Of a stretch of DNA of 55,225 nucleotides, positions 10,301-20,523 are shown in pieces; position 1 is the stretch's first letter, and every line of letters begins with the position of its first letter. Both the position numbers and the translations under genes were made by a program. The DNA comes from Ktedonobacteraceae bacterium (lineage in GTDB: Bacteria; Chloroflexota; Ktedonobacteria; Ktedonobacterales; Ktedonobacteraceae): positions 1 through 55,225 of the forward strand of contig DASRBN010000024.1 in assembly GCA_035653615.1 (NCBI GenBank). Reading direction: 5' to 3'. The notes under the pieces were generated by a model. The model was not told where the DNA came from. It saw nothing but the letters and a program-made list of their open reading frames with translations, and ran no database searches.

Positions 10301-10393
10301 CACGATCAGCTGTGGAACCATTGTTTCTACAAACGCGCGCGTCACCTCGTCGCCAGGATCGACGGCGCGCAACAGAAAATCACGAATAAACAT
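7331..10393 (-). CDS. cas10d: Type I-D large subunit Cas10d (Csc3) with HD nuclease domain
   Basis: 1020 residues. An N-terminal HD domain is visible with H68 (LSHQL) and H108-D109 in LMHDVNKIL; in type I-D the nuclease HD sits on Cas10d rather than on Cas3. A CxxC...CxxC zinc finger (ICTLCN and CAICS) lies around residues 550-600. No GGDD cyclase motif is seen, as expected for this subtype. The C-terminus is rich in acidic residues. AGGGG precedes the start. It follows cas3' by 48 nt and precedes csc2. It should supply the target-cleaving activity of the complex. Confidence 0.94.
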   Translation of the reverse strand: MFIRDFLLRAVDPGDEVTRAFVETMVPQLIVHYSDKSAKGGDHARDDMYDERTKRTFEEKDDQSMLSHQLNGIFPALRLLNILEAEDLAIAPYSAIERRVYILAYLMHDVNKILNIRDLETRTRAAIEEAKGVIAGELEQCGADAFFPDWRAYLEDIAYLVVNTQEQWGTHLITYGWHLRLPERRILELRSLCTYSDCIAYLVPMPSAILSSDDARKLNRILGELSDGELVFSYHQLREVRGLLSNVINDSLVSLYTDDGRRGGIWPYLFFSDGVVYITRKKLSLAISREQIVEVAQNRLREICAPRIKNGAPGFKFDNKGIVKHPDYYFDFLSLEDYAELLARFTVNITRGDITAGPLEKLRQMQARGEIPADIDLNLRPDVRAGMMSRFLSIVFLSLLGRLDKKQEALRASVEKVVVEQLGLASYWEQSKAIPNKGGTEYRWFWLGLCYIHDHPGLSENDLEAVFRSILRMVIEMAGEPLRKAMPPKYLPHLVTYLNSIVELPKAVLAGSALPDFAAELERYAGAKKKSGKELICTLCNSAFPTDEQSDNAVLFQPWVYKNKLALYAGKNAGGVCAICSLELMLRQNLQRGTLRLTGSKFEGLRPKYLAVYPNFFFTAETGALVQGVLDQLQSINFFTIRRELNGHDLTVARLLELDAFQSAEAEAPPPAQLRPALVENDSELEQEDESESAAPVQAKASDRMYIKYEPSRYPGMCLFGVKATSDDTDSAAWAMPAFLALALPLITGAKVVISEMTLPLFSSGRDFRETVIFDAPHPYLDRLLKGKRLRVNRLESRLKLLASLYTVNLDTYAKGGKPEWQHLSAIARDLDTDPLLLFSYLHEQERRDNRDSFRVEDAERYLHIYTEILEADVSKIEKCVDLYTVFYQGGWKSHSVLKPVDIVAKAIINSPLDIEEADLLWQIQGELKNWLDRVRSRQAAGRAMFYGKEITEKEEPAIRAFVQYFYNAVFKEYCQGERGVLRSRINQFKDGCEAYYMHLIHQKRIEDEEEESEAEAAVV

Positions 10394-10441
10394 TGAACAT
10401 AACCCCTGCCTTTCACTACATCGATTTCAGAGAAAAATTGT

Positions 10442-12481
10442 TTACATGCCCTTGTTTTTCTGCCACGAGAATAGCGAGTCCAACAGCAACGCCTCCTGCC
10501 CGAAGGCGACGGAATATCTCTCGCCGGTCACATCCTGCACGCACTGGATCGGGAAAAGCGCGGGCAGGTTCAACTTTCGTTTGAGTTCCGCCCGTGGCAT
10601 GGCGCTGAACACACACACGAGCTTTTTGGCCTTGAGCGATTTGTTGACGCGATCCCGCCAGGTAAACGCCGGTTCCTGGATGAAGAAACCGTTTAGTTCG
10701 AGCGCCTGGTGCATGATCTGCGGCTGGCCGCCCAGGTCTATATTCAAACCCAGCACGAGGCGCTGGCTCTCAGGGATATACCGGTGTATCTTCAGATAGA
10801 GCAATGATTCGCGGAAATCGCGCTCGTAGACCTGCTCCTGGCCCAACTGTATACGCCTCCTGACCTCGCTCATAAACTCCGCTTCGGTCATGGATTCGAT
10901 TTCCGTATTGGCAACCAGGAAAAAGAGATCGTATGTTTTGAGATGATCATCCACGTCCCAGACGGCACAGGAAAGCGGACTCTGGCCGCGGAAGCTGCTC
11001 AACTCGGCCACGATTTCAGGAGCATTTTTTTGTAAGTACGAGAATTGTTTGAGCTTCTTGGGCATGATCGGCTGCTCGGGCGAACCATAGAGCCGCTCGT
11101 ATTCATCCGTCAGGGCGGCCACGAATTCGTCGTTGGCATCCTTCCTGCCCTCGCTTTGTAGGGCTGCCAGCACCTGCGCGGCCTGCATCACACCCCAGCG
11201 CCGCGTGTAGCCCGAAAATTCCGCCTCCAACGGGAAAGCTGAGCGCACCGCCATGTTGAAGCTTTCGCGGTCAACCTCACTCTCCGCCTGTAGTTTGCTC
11301 TGCAATCGTTCCAGCACAAAGCGCGGAACCAGCGCGAACGCGCGATACGCATCAAAGTCCGCGTGCCGCCCCAGGCGCCCAAAACGCTGCAAGAACGAGC
11401 CAGCATTAGACGCCTCGAAGATGAGATAGTTGATGCGAAAATCGACACCGATATCGACGGTCGATGTCCCGACCAGGATTTGCTTTTTAAGGGCTTCGCG
11501 CCGGTCGTCTCGATACGTCAATCCTGTATTTTCTCCAACGGTAATGCCATTCTGCTTCTCAAAGAAATCGTAGAGGCGCGCATATAAACGGCGCGCGGTC
11601 GCTACCGAATATACCAGGATGGCCGCTTTGGATTTTGGATACTGGTGAAAGAACGCCAATATCTCCTCCAGGTGTTCCTCGACCCATACCTCGATAGGTC
11701 TCTCCTGGCTCAGTTCATGCAGTTCCAGTTCGCAAGGCTGCAAGATGCGGCGATATCCATCCTTGTCTGTTGAGCTATATGTACCCTCGACCGTTCTCAC
11801 ACGCAATCCACTATTTTGCAGCAAAGTATTCATAAGCTTATTGGGGGTGGCCGAGAGGAAGACGAATTTCTTGCGCAACTCCGGCCTCTCCTGGTAATTG
11901 ACCGCCAGGTAGCCGAGCATATTCATCACATTGATAATCTGCGGCACGCCAAAGACGTGAAACTCATCGAAGATAAAGTAATCAAAGTTCGCGGAGAGCA
12001 GCGTGGGCAGTTCTTTGCGCAAATAATCCCACCCATATTGATGGCTCATAATCAGGTGAACGAGGTCAGGATTGGTCAGCAGGATCGGGTTGCGCCTCAA
12101 CAAACCCCTCACCGCATGAAGTCGCGCAGCGATATCGCGCTCCTGCATAATGCGCGTGATCTCCTGGCCATACATCAAGGCATTGCGCGGCAGGGTAATA
12201 CCCAATCGCTCTTCATAATGTGGAAGCGCAACGAACTGATCCTGGATCAATTCGTTGGTGGGATACATGGCGATGGCCGCTTTCCTATCCCGGAAGACCG
12301 GCAAATACGCCGCCAGGCTCTTGCCATCACCCGTCATGGCCACATTGAAGATGACATCGACTTCAGAGTCTCGAAATGCTTCCCATGTTTCGACCTGGTG
12401 CTTCAACAAATGTATATCGCCAATCTGAGCGCCAGCATATTCTTCGGAATAGACAGGTAGAATTTTCAAATCCAACTTCAT
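10442..12481 (-). CDS. cas3: Type I-D Cas3' helicase lacking an HD domain
   Basis: 679 residues with superfamily 2 helicase motifs: Walker A in AMTGDGKS (residues 48-55), a DEFH box in IFDEFHVFG, the SAT motif in FLSATPNK, and motif VI as QRFGRLGRH. No HD nuclease domain is present at either end, matching Cas3d of type I-D, where the HD lies on Cas10d. It would unwind DNA after target recognition. AAGGGA stands 6 nt before the ATG. The gene lies 74 nt downstream of the WYL regulator. Confidence 0.92.
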   Translation of the reverse strand: MKLDLKILPVYSEEYAGAQIGDIHLLKHQVETWEAFRDSEVDVIFNVAMTGDGKSLAAYLPVFRDRKAAIAMYPTNELIQDQFVALPHYEERLGITLPRNALMYGQEITRIMQERDIAARLHAVRGLLRRNPILLTNPDLVHLIMSHQYGWDYLRKELPTLLSANFDYFIFDEFHVFGVPQIINVMNMLGYLAVNYQERPELRKKFVFLSATPNKLMNTLLQNSGLRVRTVEGTYSSTDKDGYRRILQPCELELHELSQERPIEVWVEEHLEEILAFFHQYPKSKAAILVYSVATARRLYARLYDFFEKQNGITVGENTGLTYRDDRREALKKQILVGTSTVDIGVDFRINYLIFEASNAGSFLQRFGRLGRHADFDAYRAFALVPRFVLERLQSKLQAESEVDRESFNMAVRSAFPLEAEFSGYTRRWGVMQAAQVLAALQSEGRKDANDEFVAALTDEYERLYGSPEQPIMPKKLKQFSYLQKNAPEIVAELSSFRGQSPLSCAVWDVDDHLKTYDLFFLVANTEIESMTEAEFMSEVRRRIQLGQEQVYERDFRESLLYLKIHRYIPESQRLVLGLNIDLGGQPQIMHQALELNGFFIQEPAFTWRDRVNKSLKAKKLVCVFSAMPRAELKRKLNLPALFPIQCVQDVTGERYSVAFGQEALLLDSLFSWQKNKGM

Positions 12482-12555
12482 ACTATGTCCCTTCCATGGT
12501 TCATATACCTTTATTTATACCTGTGCCATTGCGGAAAGCGGAAAGTTAGAAAAAA

Positions 12556-13629
12556 TTACTGCTCTTCATACATCCTATACATACTTCCCGCGCTCTCCCG
12601 CATCATTGCCACCAGTTCCGGCGGCTCCAGCGCCCGCACCTGCTCGCCGTAGCCTGATAGCAGGCGCCTGGCCCACCAGAGCGAGCGCGCGGTTCCCTCC
12701 ACAATTGCCCCGCCGTCGTTCTCTAACATCGTGACTTGCTGGTCGCGCAGGCGGGCGCTCAGGCTGCCATGGCGGGCCAGCATGGGTGAGACCCAGTAGC
12801 GTATCCTCACACCGGGGCGGCGGCGATTCCCCGGCAAAAAGCGATCCTTGTCGAGAGAGAGCGAGCCGGGCTGGATGCGATCCACACGATAATCCAGAAA
12901 GGTATTCAGGTCGCGCACGTAGGCCGTGAAGTACCAGTGACCATCGCGATATTCGAGCTCGTATGGCTCTACTCGTTCATGTGTTACCGTTTCCCCCGCC
13001 AGCGGAGTGTAGGCAAACGAAACATACGCGCCATCTTCCAGCGCCTGGTCTAACGCCAGGATGATCTCGGTATGCCGGCTGTAATCCACGACCGGCGATA
13101 ATGGCAGTTGCACCGGGTGCGCGCGGCGCTTGCGCTTCTGTTGCACCAGCCGGCGGCTTTTCTCGCTGAATAGCCACTCCCAGCGCCTCAACAAATGCTG
13201 CACGGCCCCGGCATACGGCGTGCCGGGCGAAAATCCCTCCTGCAGGGCCGCGAAAGCTCGCGCCTCCTCCTCGCTGATATCTATCGCGAACAGCGAACGT
13301 TCCAGGCCAAAGGTACCCTTTTCACGGTCATAGCTGATCGCCATGAAGCCCCGCTGCTGCTGACCGGCGCACCATTCGTCCAATCCCTCACTATCCGGTT
13401 CCGGCAATTCCTCGACATAGCAGCCGGTAAGCGTTGCCAGGTCACGGTACAGCGCCGGGACGGGCGTCTCTCCATAGAACGAGGAAAGCTTTTTGATGAT
13501 CTCCTCTTTTGACAGGCGCTGCGGCCAGTAGGTGTGAAACAATACGGCCAGCAGCACTGTGCGCCATGCCTTGTCCCTGCTTGCGCGTTTACCTCTCGCG
13601 AACCGCTCGCTCGAAGCCTCCCTGTCCAT
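12556..13629 (-). CDS. WYL-domain transcriptional regulator of the CRISPR locus
   Basis: 357 residues. An N-terminal winged-helix region (about 20-80, with LSKEEIIKKL and ALYRDLATLTG) is followed by a WYL domain at about 190-260, whose conserved stretch reads EYRDGHWYFTAYVRDLNTF. WYL domains are thought to sense nucleotide ligands; related proteins regulate CRISPR and other defence operons. GGAAAGG precedes the ATG. Being first in the block with cas3' and the effector genes, it likely controls their transcription, probably as a repressor. The 242-bp gap before it (13630-13871) is where its own promoter is expected, but no clear -35/-10 pair is seen there. Confidence 0.88.
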   Translation of the reverse strand: MDREASSERFARGKRASRDKAWRTVLLAVLFHTYWPQRLSKEEIIKKLSSFYGETPVPALYRDLATLTGCYVEELPEPDSEGLDEWCAGQQQRGFMAISYDREKGTFGLERSLFAIDISEEEARAFAALQEGFSPGTPYAGAVQHLLRRWEWLFSEKSRRLVQQKRKRRAHPVQLPLSPVVDYSRHTEIILALDQALEDGAYVSFAYTPLAGETVTHERVEPYELEYRDGHWYFTAYVRDLNTFLDYRVDRIQPGSLSLDKDRFLPGNRRRPGVRIRYWVSPMLARHGSLSARLRDQQVTMLENDGGAIVEGTARSLWWARRLLSGYGEQVRALEPPELVAMMRESAGSMYRMYEEQ

Positions 13630-13871
13630 ATTGCGACCTTTCCAGAAGAGCAGGTGAAGTGTTCACCTTGAAATTTGCCGGAAGCTATTCTTTCAAGACT
13701 GCATCTCTTTGAGCTATTTCCCTTACCCCTGTGACATCTCAAGCATACCATAAACACTGCAACAAAATCTGTTTTTAGCAACTGAATTTGCATATACTGT
13801 TTTTTCGTGCTGAAATACACAAGGGATAGACTAGCCCTTTTTAGCTATCGCGCCTGGGGGCGGATATTCAC

Positions 13872-14177
13872 CTACACCACAAACAACAGCTCTTCCTCCG
13901 GCGGCGGGCCACCAACCGTTTCAACGCGCGCTACACAGTTCGCGCACAAGGGATAAAAGCGCACGCTGTCCTCCTGTGGAACCAGGTGTTCCGCCAGCTT
14001 TGAACGCAGCAGGATGAGCTGCTTTTTGGTCAGGAAGCACTCGAACAGCGAGTATTGCGTCCACTTGCCAAAGCCCAGCAGGGTTTTATGAATGCGCGTG
14101 CGCCGGCGGTCGTCTGGAATATCGTAGGCGACGACGTAGCAGGTCACATCATCGCTCACTTTTGCGCTGTTTTTCAT
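13872..14177 (-). CDS. cas2: Cas2 adaptation protein
   Basis: 101 residues from the ATG at 14177, which has GAGAGGAAAT just upstream; a longer frame starting at 14252 is less likely. The first beta strand carries YDIPDDRRR with D19 in the metal position, followed by the RIHKTLLGFG..TQYSLFE region typical of Cas2. With Cas1 it forms the integrase that inserts new spacers. It is separated from cas1 by about 200 bp containing an inverted repeat, so the two are not tightly coupled. Confidence 0.95.
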   Translation of the reverse strand: MKNSAKVSDDVTCYVVAYDIPDDRRRTRIHKTLLGFGKWTQYSLFECFLTKKQLILLRSKLAEHLVPQEDSVRFYPLCANCVARVETVGGPPPEEELLFVV

Positions 14178-14258
14178 GTTGATTTCCTCTCCCGATCTCC
14201 ATCGTTGAGCGGTGCCGATAATGAACTTTGCCAATCCAAAACGCTCATACAAGCGGCC

Positions 14259-14301
14259 CCAACCGTGTCATTCTTCGCTGCGCTCAGAATGACACGGTTG
14301 G
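14259..14301. repeat. Inverted repeat (REP-like element) between cas1 and cas2
   Basis: Perfect 16-bp arms, CCAACCGTGTCATTCT (14259-14274) and its complement (14286-14301), flank an 11-nt loop. Its core (TCATTCT...AGAATGA with a GCGCTC/TCGCTG loop) is of the same type as the repeats at 27698-27836, so it is a dispersed palindromic element rather than a CRISPR feature. It could act as a hairpin in the cas1-cas2 transcript. Confidence 0.8.
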
Positions 14302-14374
14302 AGTGGCTCGGATCGCCGATTTGGTCGTGAAACTTCATAATCGGCGGCGAGCGCGATCCATCGACCCCGACGGA

Positions 14375-15472
14375 TTATCTGACCACGAATGGTGGATATT
14401 CGTTGATTTCGCCGGTCAGAAATTTGGCCACGAGCCGCGTCTGCAATTCGATGCAGCGCCGGTAGGTTACCTGGTAGCCGAAGATGGGATGCTGGATTTC
14501 TTCGCGCATGCGCTCCTCAAACTGCGTGAAGAAGATCTTGCGCTTCTCGTCCTTGAGGCGGTACGCGCCTAATTCAACCACGAAGTCGTTTGCTGTCAAC
14601 ATGCGCTTGTTGAGCAGGCTCAGCACCACGGAATCGACGATGATCGGGCGAAATTCTTCCATGATATCCAGCGCCAGGGCGGGACGGCCATAGAAGGAAC
14701 TGTGCAGGTAGCCAACGAAATGATCGAAGCCGACCAGTTGGACGGCGCTGGCAACCTGGTTAGTGAGCATGGCATAGCCGAAACTGAGCAGCGCGTTCAC
14801 CGGATCGGTGGGCGGGCGCTTGATACGCTTCTCGAAAGGCCATTGCTCCGGGTCCGACAGCAGCTTGCCGAAACACTGGAAATAGGCCGCGCTGCCCGCC
14901 CCTTCCATGCCAAGGATCGATTCGAGAGGCGTTCCCTCGACCCGATTGTCGCCAGTAGCCAGCGCGCGAGTTGAGGTCGCCGTATCTACCGGTAACGCGT
15001 GCAGTTGAGAAAGCAGACCGGCAATCTGGTCGATGGCCTGGCTCATTTCGCTATCGGACTGGCGACGATTGTAGCGTTGCAGCATCGTGCGTTGATTCGA
15101 GAGCTTGCCGATCACAAAGCGTCGCGCCAGCTCGCAGCGCCGCGCCATATCGTTATGCGCGCGGTACTGCGCCATACGCAAAATCGCGTTCTTTGAGAGC
15201 GACGGTGAAAGGCGGCCCTTGAATTTACCAAAATGGGTCAGGAAGTTGATCTCGATGTTGTGGTCCAGCAATAAGTGGAGCGCCGAGGCCGTTAATGTCA
15301 CCTCGCCCATTACCACGACATCATCGATTTTCACCAGCGGAATGCGTTCATTGCGGGCAGGCGCAGGGGCCATGCCGTCTTTCCCGCGCCTCTCAGGAAT
15401 CTGTACCAGCAGGCAATCTTCGGTATCGCGGCGCACCAGGGCGCGGTTTTCTGTCAGGTAGAGTGTTGGCAT
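14375..15472 (-). CDS. cas1: Cas1 integrase
   Basis: 365 residues. The catalytic residues are recognisable as E190 (MEGAGSAAYF), H257 (GYLHSSFYGRP) and the acidic pair E272/E273 in DIMEEFRP. The NALLSFGYAML stretch is typical of Cas1. It catalyses spacer integration with Cas2. AAAGGA stands 8 nt before the ATG. It follows cas4 by 43 nt, giving the cas4-cas1-cas2 order expected of type I-D adaptation modules. Confidence 0.96.
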   Translation of the reverse strand: MPTLYLTENRALVRRDTEDCLLVQIPERRGKDGMAPAPARNERIPLVKIDDVVVMGEVTLTASALHLLLDHNIEINFLTHFGKFKGRLSPSLSKNAILRMAQYRAHNDMARRCELARRFVIGKLSNQRTMLQRYNRRQSDSEMSQAIDQIAGLLSQLHALPVDTATSTRALATGDNRVEGTPLESILGMEGAGSAAYFQCFGKLLSDPEQWPFEKRIKRPPTDPVNALLSFGYAMLTNQVASAVQLVGFDHFVGYLHSSFYGRPALALDIMEEFRPIIVDSVVLSLLNKRMLTANDFVVELGAYRLKDEKRKIFFTQFEERMREEIQHPIFGYQVTYRRCIELQTRLVAKFLTGEINEYPPFVVR

Positions 15473-15515
15473 GTGCGTATTCCTTTCTTTTCTTTTTGTG
15501 GCTTTTTGGCTGGAA

Positions 15516-16133
15516 TTACGAGCGGGTTCTCGCTTGCAACATCCTGACTTCCTCCGGCATGCAGAGGGGCTGGAGACTGCATTTGGGGCAGCGCGCAGTC
15601 AGCGGGCCGTCGAGCGGCGGTGGCACTGTCTCCTGGGTCGAGAGCGCGAAAGCGCGCGCGATTGTATTGAGGGTTTGCTGGCGCAGTTCTGGCGTGAAGT
15701 CGATCTGCACGCGCCGCCGCGAGCCGATGTAGTAGATGTAGCCGTGAGAAATTGGCGCTTTGCCCGCCTGCCTTTCCTCGAGGCACAGCGCCTGAGCGCA
15801 GAGTTGTATTGAGTCGTTGAGCCATTGCCCCTGCCGTCCATGTTTGTATTCAACCGGAACCAGCATGCCATCTTGTTCCTCGATCACGTCGGCAAAGCCG
15901 GAGAGGTGCAGCGATTCGCTGAACAGGTATAGATGCGTCGTCTGTATTTCGCCCTCGCGCGTGGTTTCTTTCCCATGCTGGTGTACGTGCTCGTGCTGCA
16001 ACGTGCCTTCGAGCACGTATTCGTTGACCAGCATATCGCACTGGACATACTCGTAGTAAAAACGGCGCGGGCAGTATTGCAGGGTATTGAGAGACGAGAT
16101 CGAGACAGAATCAGGCGCCATCCGGGTGGTCAT
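15516..16133 (-). CDS. cas4: Cas4 family exonuclease
   Basis: 205 residues. An N-terminal cysteine in LQYCPRRFYYEYVQ and a C-terminal cluster (RCPKCSLQPLC) make the four-cysteine iron-sulfur site of Cas4. The central VPVEYKHGRQG holds the E-x-K of the PD-(D/E)XK nuclease fold. Cas4 trims prespacers and sets their PAM and orientation. GGAGG lies 7 nt before the ATG. It lies between herA and cas1 in the same direction. Confidence 0.94.
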   Translation of the reverse strand: MTTRMAPDSVSISSLNTLQYCPRRFYYEYVQCDMLVNEYVLEGTLQHEHVHQHGKETTREGEIQTTHLYLFSESLHLSGFADVIEEQDGMLVPVEYKHGRQGQWLNDSIQLCAQALCLEERQAGKAPISHGYIYYIGSRRRVQIDFTPELRQQTLNTIARAFALSTQETVPPPLDGPLTARCPKCSLQPLCMPEEVRMLQARTRS

Positions 16134-16184
16134 AAGGAAACCTCCGTTGTTTAGAATAGTGAAATTGAATAAGATTTCTGCTTA

Positions 16185-18047
<1,863 letters not shown>

Positions 18048-18063
18048 GAGGAGTGCCTCCTTC

Positions 18064-19302
18064 TTATCTCGTCTCGCGCTCTCCAAGGTAGCGGAATGGC
18101 TCGCCGGCCTCGGCATAGGCCTGCTGGATCATGCTTTGAAATGTACCTGCGCCAAAGGTGGAGCGGCAGATCATATCCGCCAGGTCGATCAGCATTGGAA
18201 AGCCGCGATGTTCTTGCAGCACGCTATCGGCCATTACAATCAGGGCCGCCAGGTGCGCGCAATCGCGATGCGCGTAAAACATGCGCACCGGCGCCTGGGC
18301 CGATGCCCTGTACACGCCGATCACGATTTGCGGCCCCAGTTCCTCCACGAACTCCCGCACACGCGCCTTCAGCCCTGTCTGCACGGGCAGGTTCCCGCTC
18401 GCGATATCGCGCATCGATTGCAGCGGCGTGTCGACCAGCGCGAATTCAAGCGGGTCGAGCGCATCGCCCAGCGTAAGCCAGACACGATCAGCGGGCGCGC
18501 TTACCACAAACACCCAGCGTTTATGCTCCATCAGCAGTCCGCGCCACATCTTCATACTGTATTCCAGCAGCGGCATCTGTTTGTTGATGACCAGCCCTCC
18601 TCCGGTCAGCAATTCATAAGGCACAGGATGTCCGTGGCCCATACGCCATACCGCCTGCGATTTATGCAGCAGGATAGCGCGTTCCGCGTAAATCATGATG
18701 CCGCGCTGGGTGAAATCGCTGAGCCGGTCGCGCGTGCTTTGTGTCGCGTCGGTGCTGTCGCGCTTCCTGCGCTGTTCGAGCAAAGCGATGGCTTCATTAA
18801 TCGGATCAACGCCGCCCATACGCAGGTCGCGGCGATACAGGCGATGCAACCAGGTACCCGCGTCCCCCTGGTACGAGACAAGCGAAACGCCTATCTGCGC
18901 CAGCGTAATCGGCAGCGTATCGTGAATCGTACTCGTCCCATCGCACGCCTCGACGCCGCCATTGAAGAGTAGCCCACGGTGAATCTGCTCGATGGTTGAT
19001 ACATCGACCTTGTAACACCCGGCATTTTCAGGCGCCTGTGGATGTTTGAAGGCCTTCGGGAACAGCTCCGAGCGGATTCGTTCGCGAATTCTTCCACCCT
19101 GCTTTACCGCGTCCGCGACCTCGCGCTCGAGTTTCGCGTACATATCCGCGAGATCTTCTCCCAGTCGCCAGGTATCGATATCGAGCGTTTGATCCACCGA
19201 TTCCCCGAAGGCCGCCTGGAACTCGTCGCCTCTCATTGCCAGGGCATGATCCTGACCGGCATCATCCGGCGGATGTTTGTCAGCTGCCTGGTCGTTTTGC
19301 AT
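18064..19302 (-). CDS. NurA-like 5'-3' nuclease partner of HerA
   Basis: 412 residues. The NurA-domain hallmark aspartate is D121 in EACDGTSTIHDTLPITLAQIG; a second conserved region near the C-terminus (FPMLIDLADMICRSTFGAG) fits the end of the NurA domain. In archaea and some bacteria NurA and HerA form a DNA-resecting complex; HerA paired with nucleases also acts in phage defence. The assignment rests on the DGT motif, length and pairing with HerA. The start at 19302 is uncertain because no strong ribosome site precedes it; an ATG at residue 23 is an alternative. Confidence 0.75.
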   Translation of the reverse strand: MQNDQAADKHPPDDAGQDHALAMRGDEFQAAFGESVDQTLDIDTWRLGEDLADMYAKLEREVADAVKQGGRIRERIRSELFPKAFKHPQAPENAGCYKVDVSTIEQIHRGLLFNGGVEACDGTSTIHDTLPITLAQIGVSLVSYQGDAGTWLHRLYRRDLRMGGVDPINEAIALLEQRRKRDSTDATQSTRDRLSDFTQRGIMIYAERAILLHKSQAVWRMGHGHPVPYELLTGGGLVINKQMPLLEYSMKMWRGLLMEHKRWVFVVSAPADRVWLTLGDALDPLEFALVDTPLQSMRDIASGNLPVQTGLKARVREFVEELGPQIVIGVYRASAQAPVRMFYAHRDCAHLAALIVMADSVLQEHRGFPMLIDLADMICRSTFGAGTFQSMIQQAYAEAGEPFRYLGERETR

Positions 19303-19382
19303 CGCAATCTTCTTCTTCTTACCCTACCCCATGCTCTCTCTATACTACATTCCCGACTCCTGTGTTTATTTTGACACAAATA

Positions 19383-20144
19383 TTAGAAAATTTCATCCCC
19401 TGTTGCAAAAAGCCAGTCATGCACACCCGATTCTCCTAGTTGTGCAAGGATATAACGGGCATAAGCATCCGCAATCGCCGCCGGTAAACCATATGTGCCC
19501 AGTAACTGCTGCGTTAAAAAGGACAGCCGCCTGTTAAAACCACGCGGAGCTGCCGGCGTACCCATCATCTCCTGCAAGGATGAGGCGGGCGCGAGCAATT
19601 CCAGGGCAAGACGGTCGGCGCGATTCTCGACATCAAGTACAATCGACTCCGGCAGGCCATCGTCTGGCCGCTCCATGAAATGACTCATTGTGCCCAGCGA
19701 AACATTGCTGAGAACGGCGTGGACGCGTTCCGATATCGTGGGCGGGCGGTCGCCATTCAACACGGGCAGAATGGAAGGCCCAAGAATCATGACCGCCCGC
19801 CGGCGCGGAGCCTGGTAATCGAGCAAGAAATGCGCCAGTTCGTGCGCCAGGGTGAAACGCTGCTCATCTTCGGAGTCGCCGGCATCGTAAAAAATAGTCC
19901 CTTTATCTCTATCGGCCAGCAGGCACCCGTGCAGGCGGCGATTATGCCCTGGCATGGAATAGGCAATGCCCACTTTCTGTGTCCATTCCAGCACATCGGC
20001 AACGCGCAATCCGGGAACACCGTATAGCTCAAGCGGCATCGTCAGCGTGATCGCCATTTTGATATCGCAGGGATAGCCGGGCGCTTCTCCCGCGAGCGCC
20101 CAGAATTCCTGCGCCGTATTCTCGATGAGAAAAGCGCTATTCAT
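19383..20144 (-). CDS. ImmA/IrrE family zinc metallopeptidase
   Basis: 253 residues from the ATG at 20144, which overlaps the stop of the preceding gene by 8 nt. The zinc motif HELAHF (H101, E102, H105) in RFTLAHELAHFLLDY is the ImmA/IrrE signature. Such proteases cut a partner HTH repressor or anti-sigma protein in response to stress; here the likely substrate is the acidic 128-residue protein encoded just upstream. The nurA-like gene follows after 80 nt, so the protease set may control the HerA-NurA-cas operon. Confidence 0.88.
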   Translation of the reverse strand: MNSAFLIENTAQEFWALAGEAPGYPCDIKMAITLTMPLELYGVPGLRVADVLEWTQKVGIAYSMPGHNRRLHGCLLADRDKGTIFYDAGDSEDEQRFTLAHELAHFLLDYQAPRRRAVMILGPSILPVLNGDRPPTISERVHAVLSNVSLGTMSHFMERPDDGLPESIVLDVENRADRLALELLAPASSLQEMMGTPAAPRGFNRRLSFLTQQLLGTYGLPAAIADAYARYILAQLGESGVHDWLFATGDEIF

Positions 20145-20523
20145 CACCTGGCCCGGCCTCATCTTCTTCATTGTCATCTTCATAATCGCGCGCGGCCAGC
20201 AATGCTGGCAGCGTAGCATTCTGCCTGGAACTGAGCGCCTCTCGCGACTCGGCAGCGCGGATCAGCAGCGCCAGTTGTATCGCATCGGCACCAATATAGC
20301 TGGCGATGCGCTCAACGTCCTGGCGAAAATGAGGAGCCGGTCGCGGGCGCTCGCAGAGAGCCAGCTTTGGCAGCGCCTCAATATCGCATCCCAACTTAGC
20401 CGCGAGCTGCTGATCATCCAGCCCCTCCTGCTCTGAATAGAGAGCAAGCGGCCCGGCCAGCAAATTGGGGCGTCCTTGTGCAAGCAATGCCAGGCGCTCG
20501 AGAGATGGATGTTTGGAATTCAT
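20137..20523 (-). CDS. Small acidic HTH-like protein, possible protease substrate
   Basis: 128 residues, not matched to a named family with certainty. The segment LDDQQLAAKLGCDIEALPKLALCERP resembles the helix-turn-helix of XRE-type regulators. The C-terminus is strongly acidic (YEDDNEEDEAGPGDE). The gene overlaps the sigma factor by 4 nt (ATGA) and the ImmA/IrrE gene by 8 nt, so all three are translated together. A DNA-binding or sigma-binding partner of the protease is inferred. Confidence 0.6.
   Translation of the reverse strand: MNSKHPSLERLALLAQGRPNLLAGPLALYSEQEGLDDQQLAAKLGCDIEALPKLALCERPRPAPHFRQDVERIASYIGADAIQLALLIRAAESREALSSRQNATLPALLAARDYEDDNEEDEAGPGDE

Noticed and set aside
7331-10393. 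Cas10d as a cyclic-oligoadenylate (type III) polymerase
   Set aside because: No GGDD motif is visible and the csc1/csc2 neighbours define type I-D, so no cOA signalling is claimed.
13281-13820. 179-residue minus-strand frame beginning upstream of the WYL gene
   Set aside because: It overlaps the WYL gene in another frame, has many cysteine/arginine runs and no known domain; the WYL frame has the better start.
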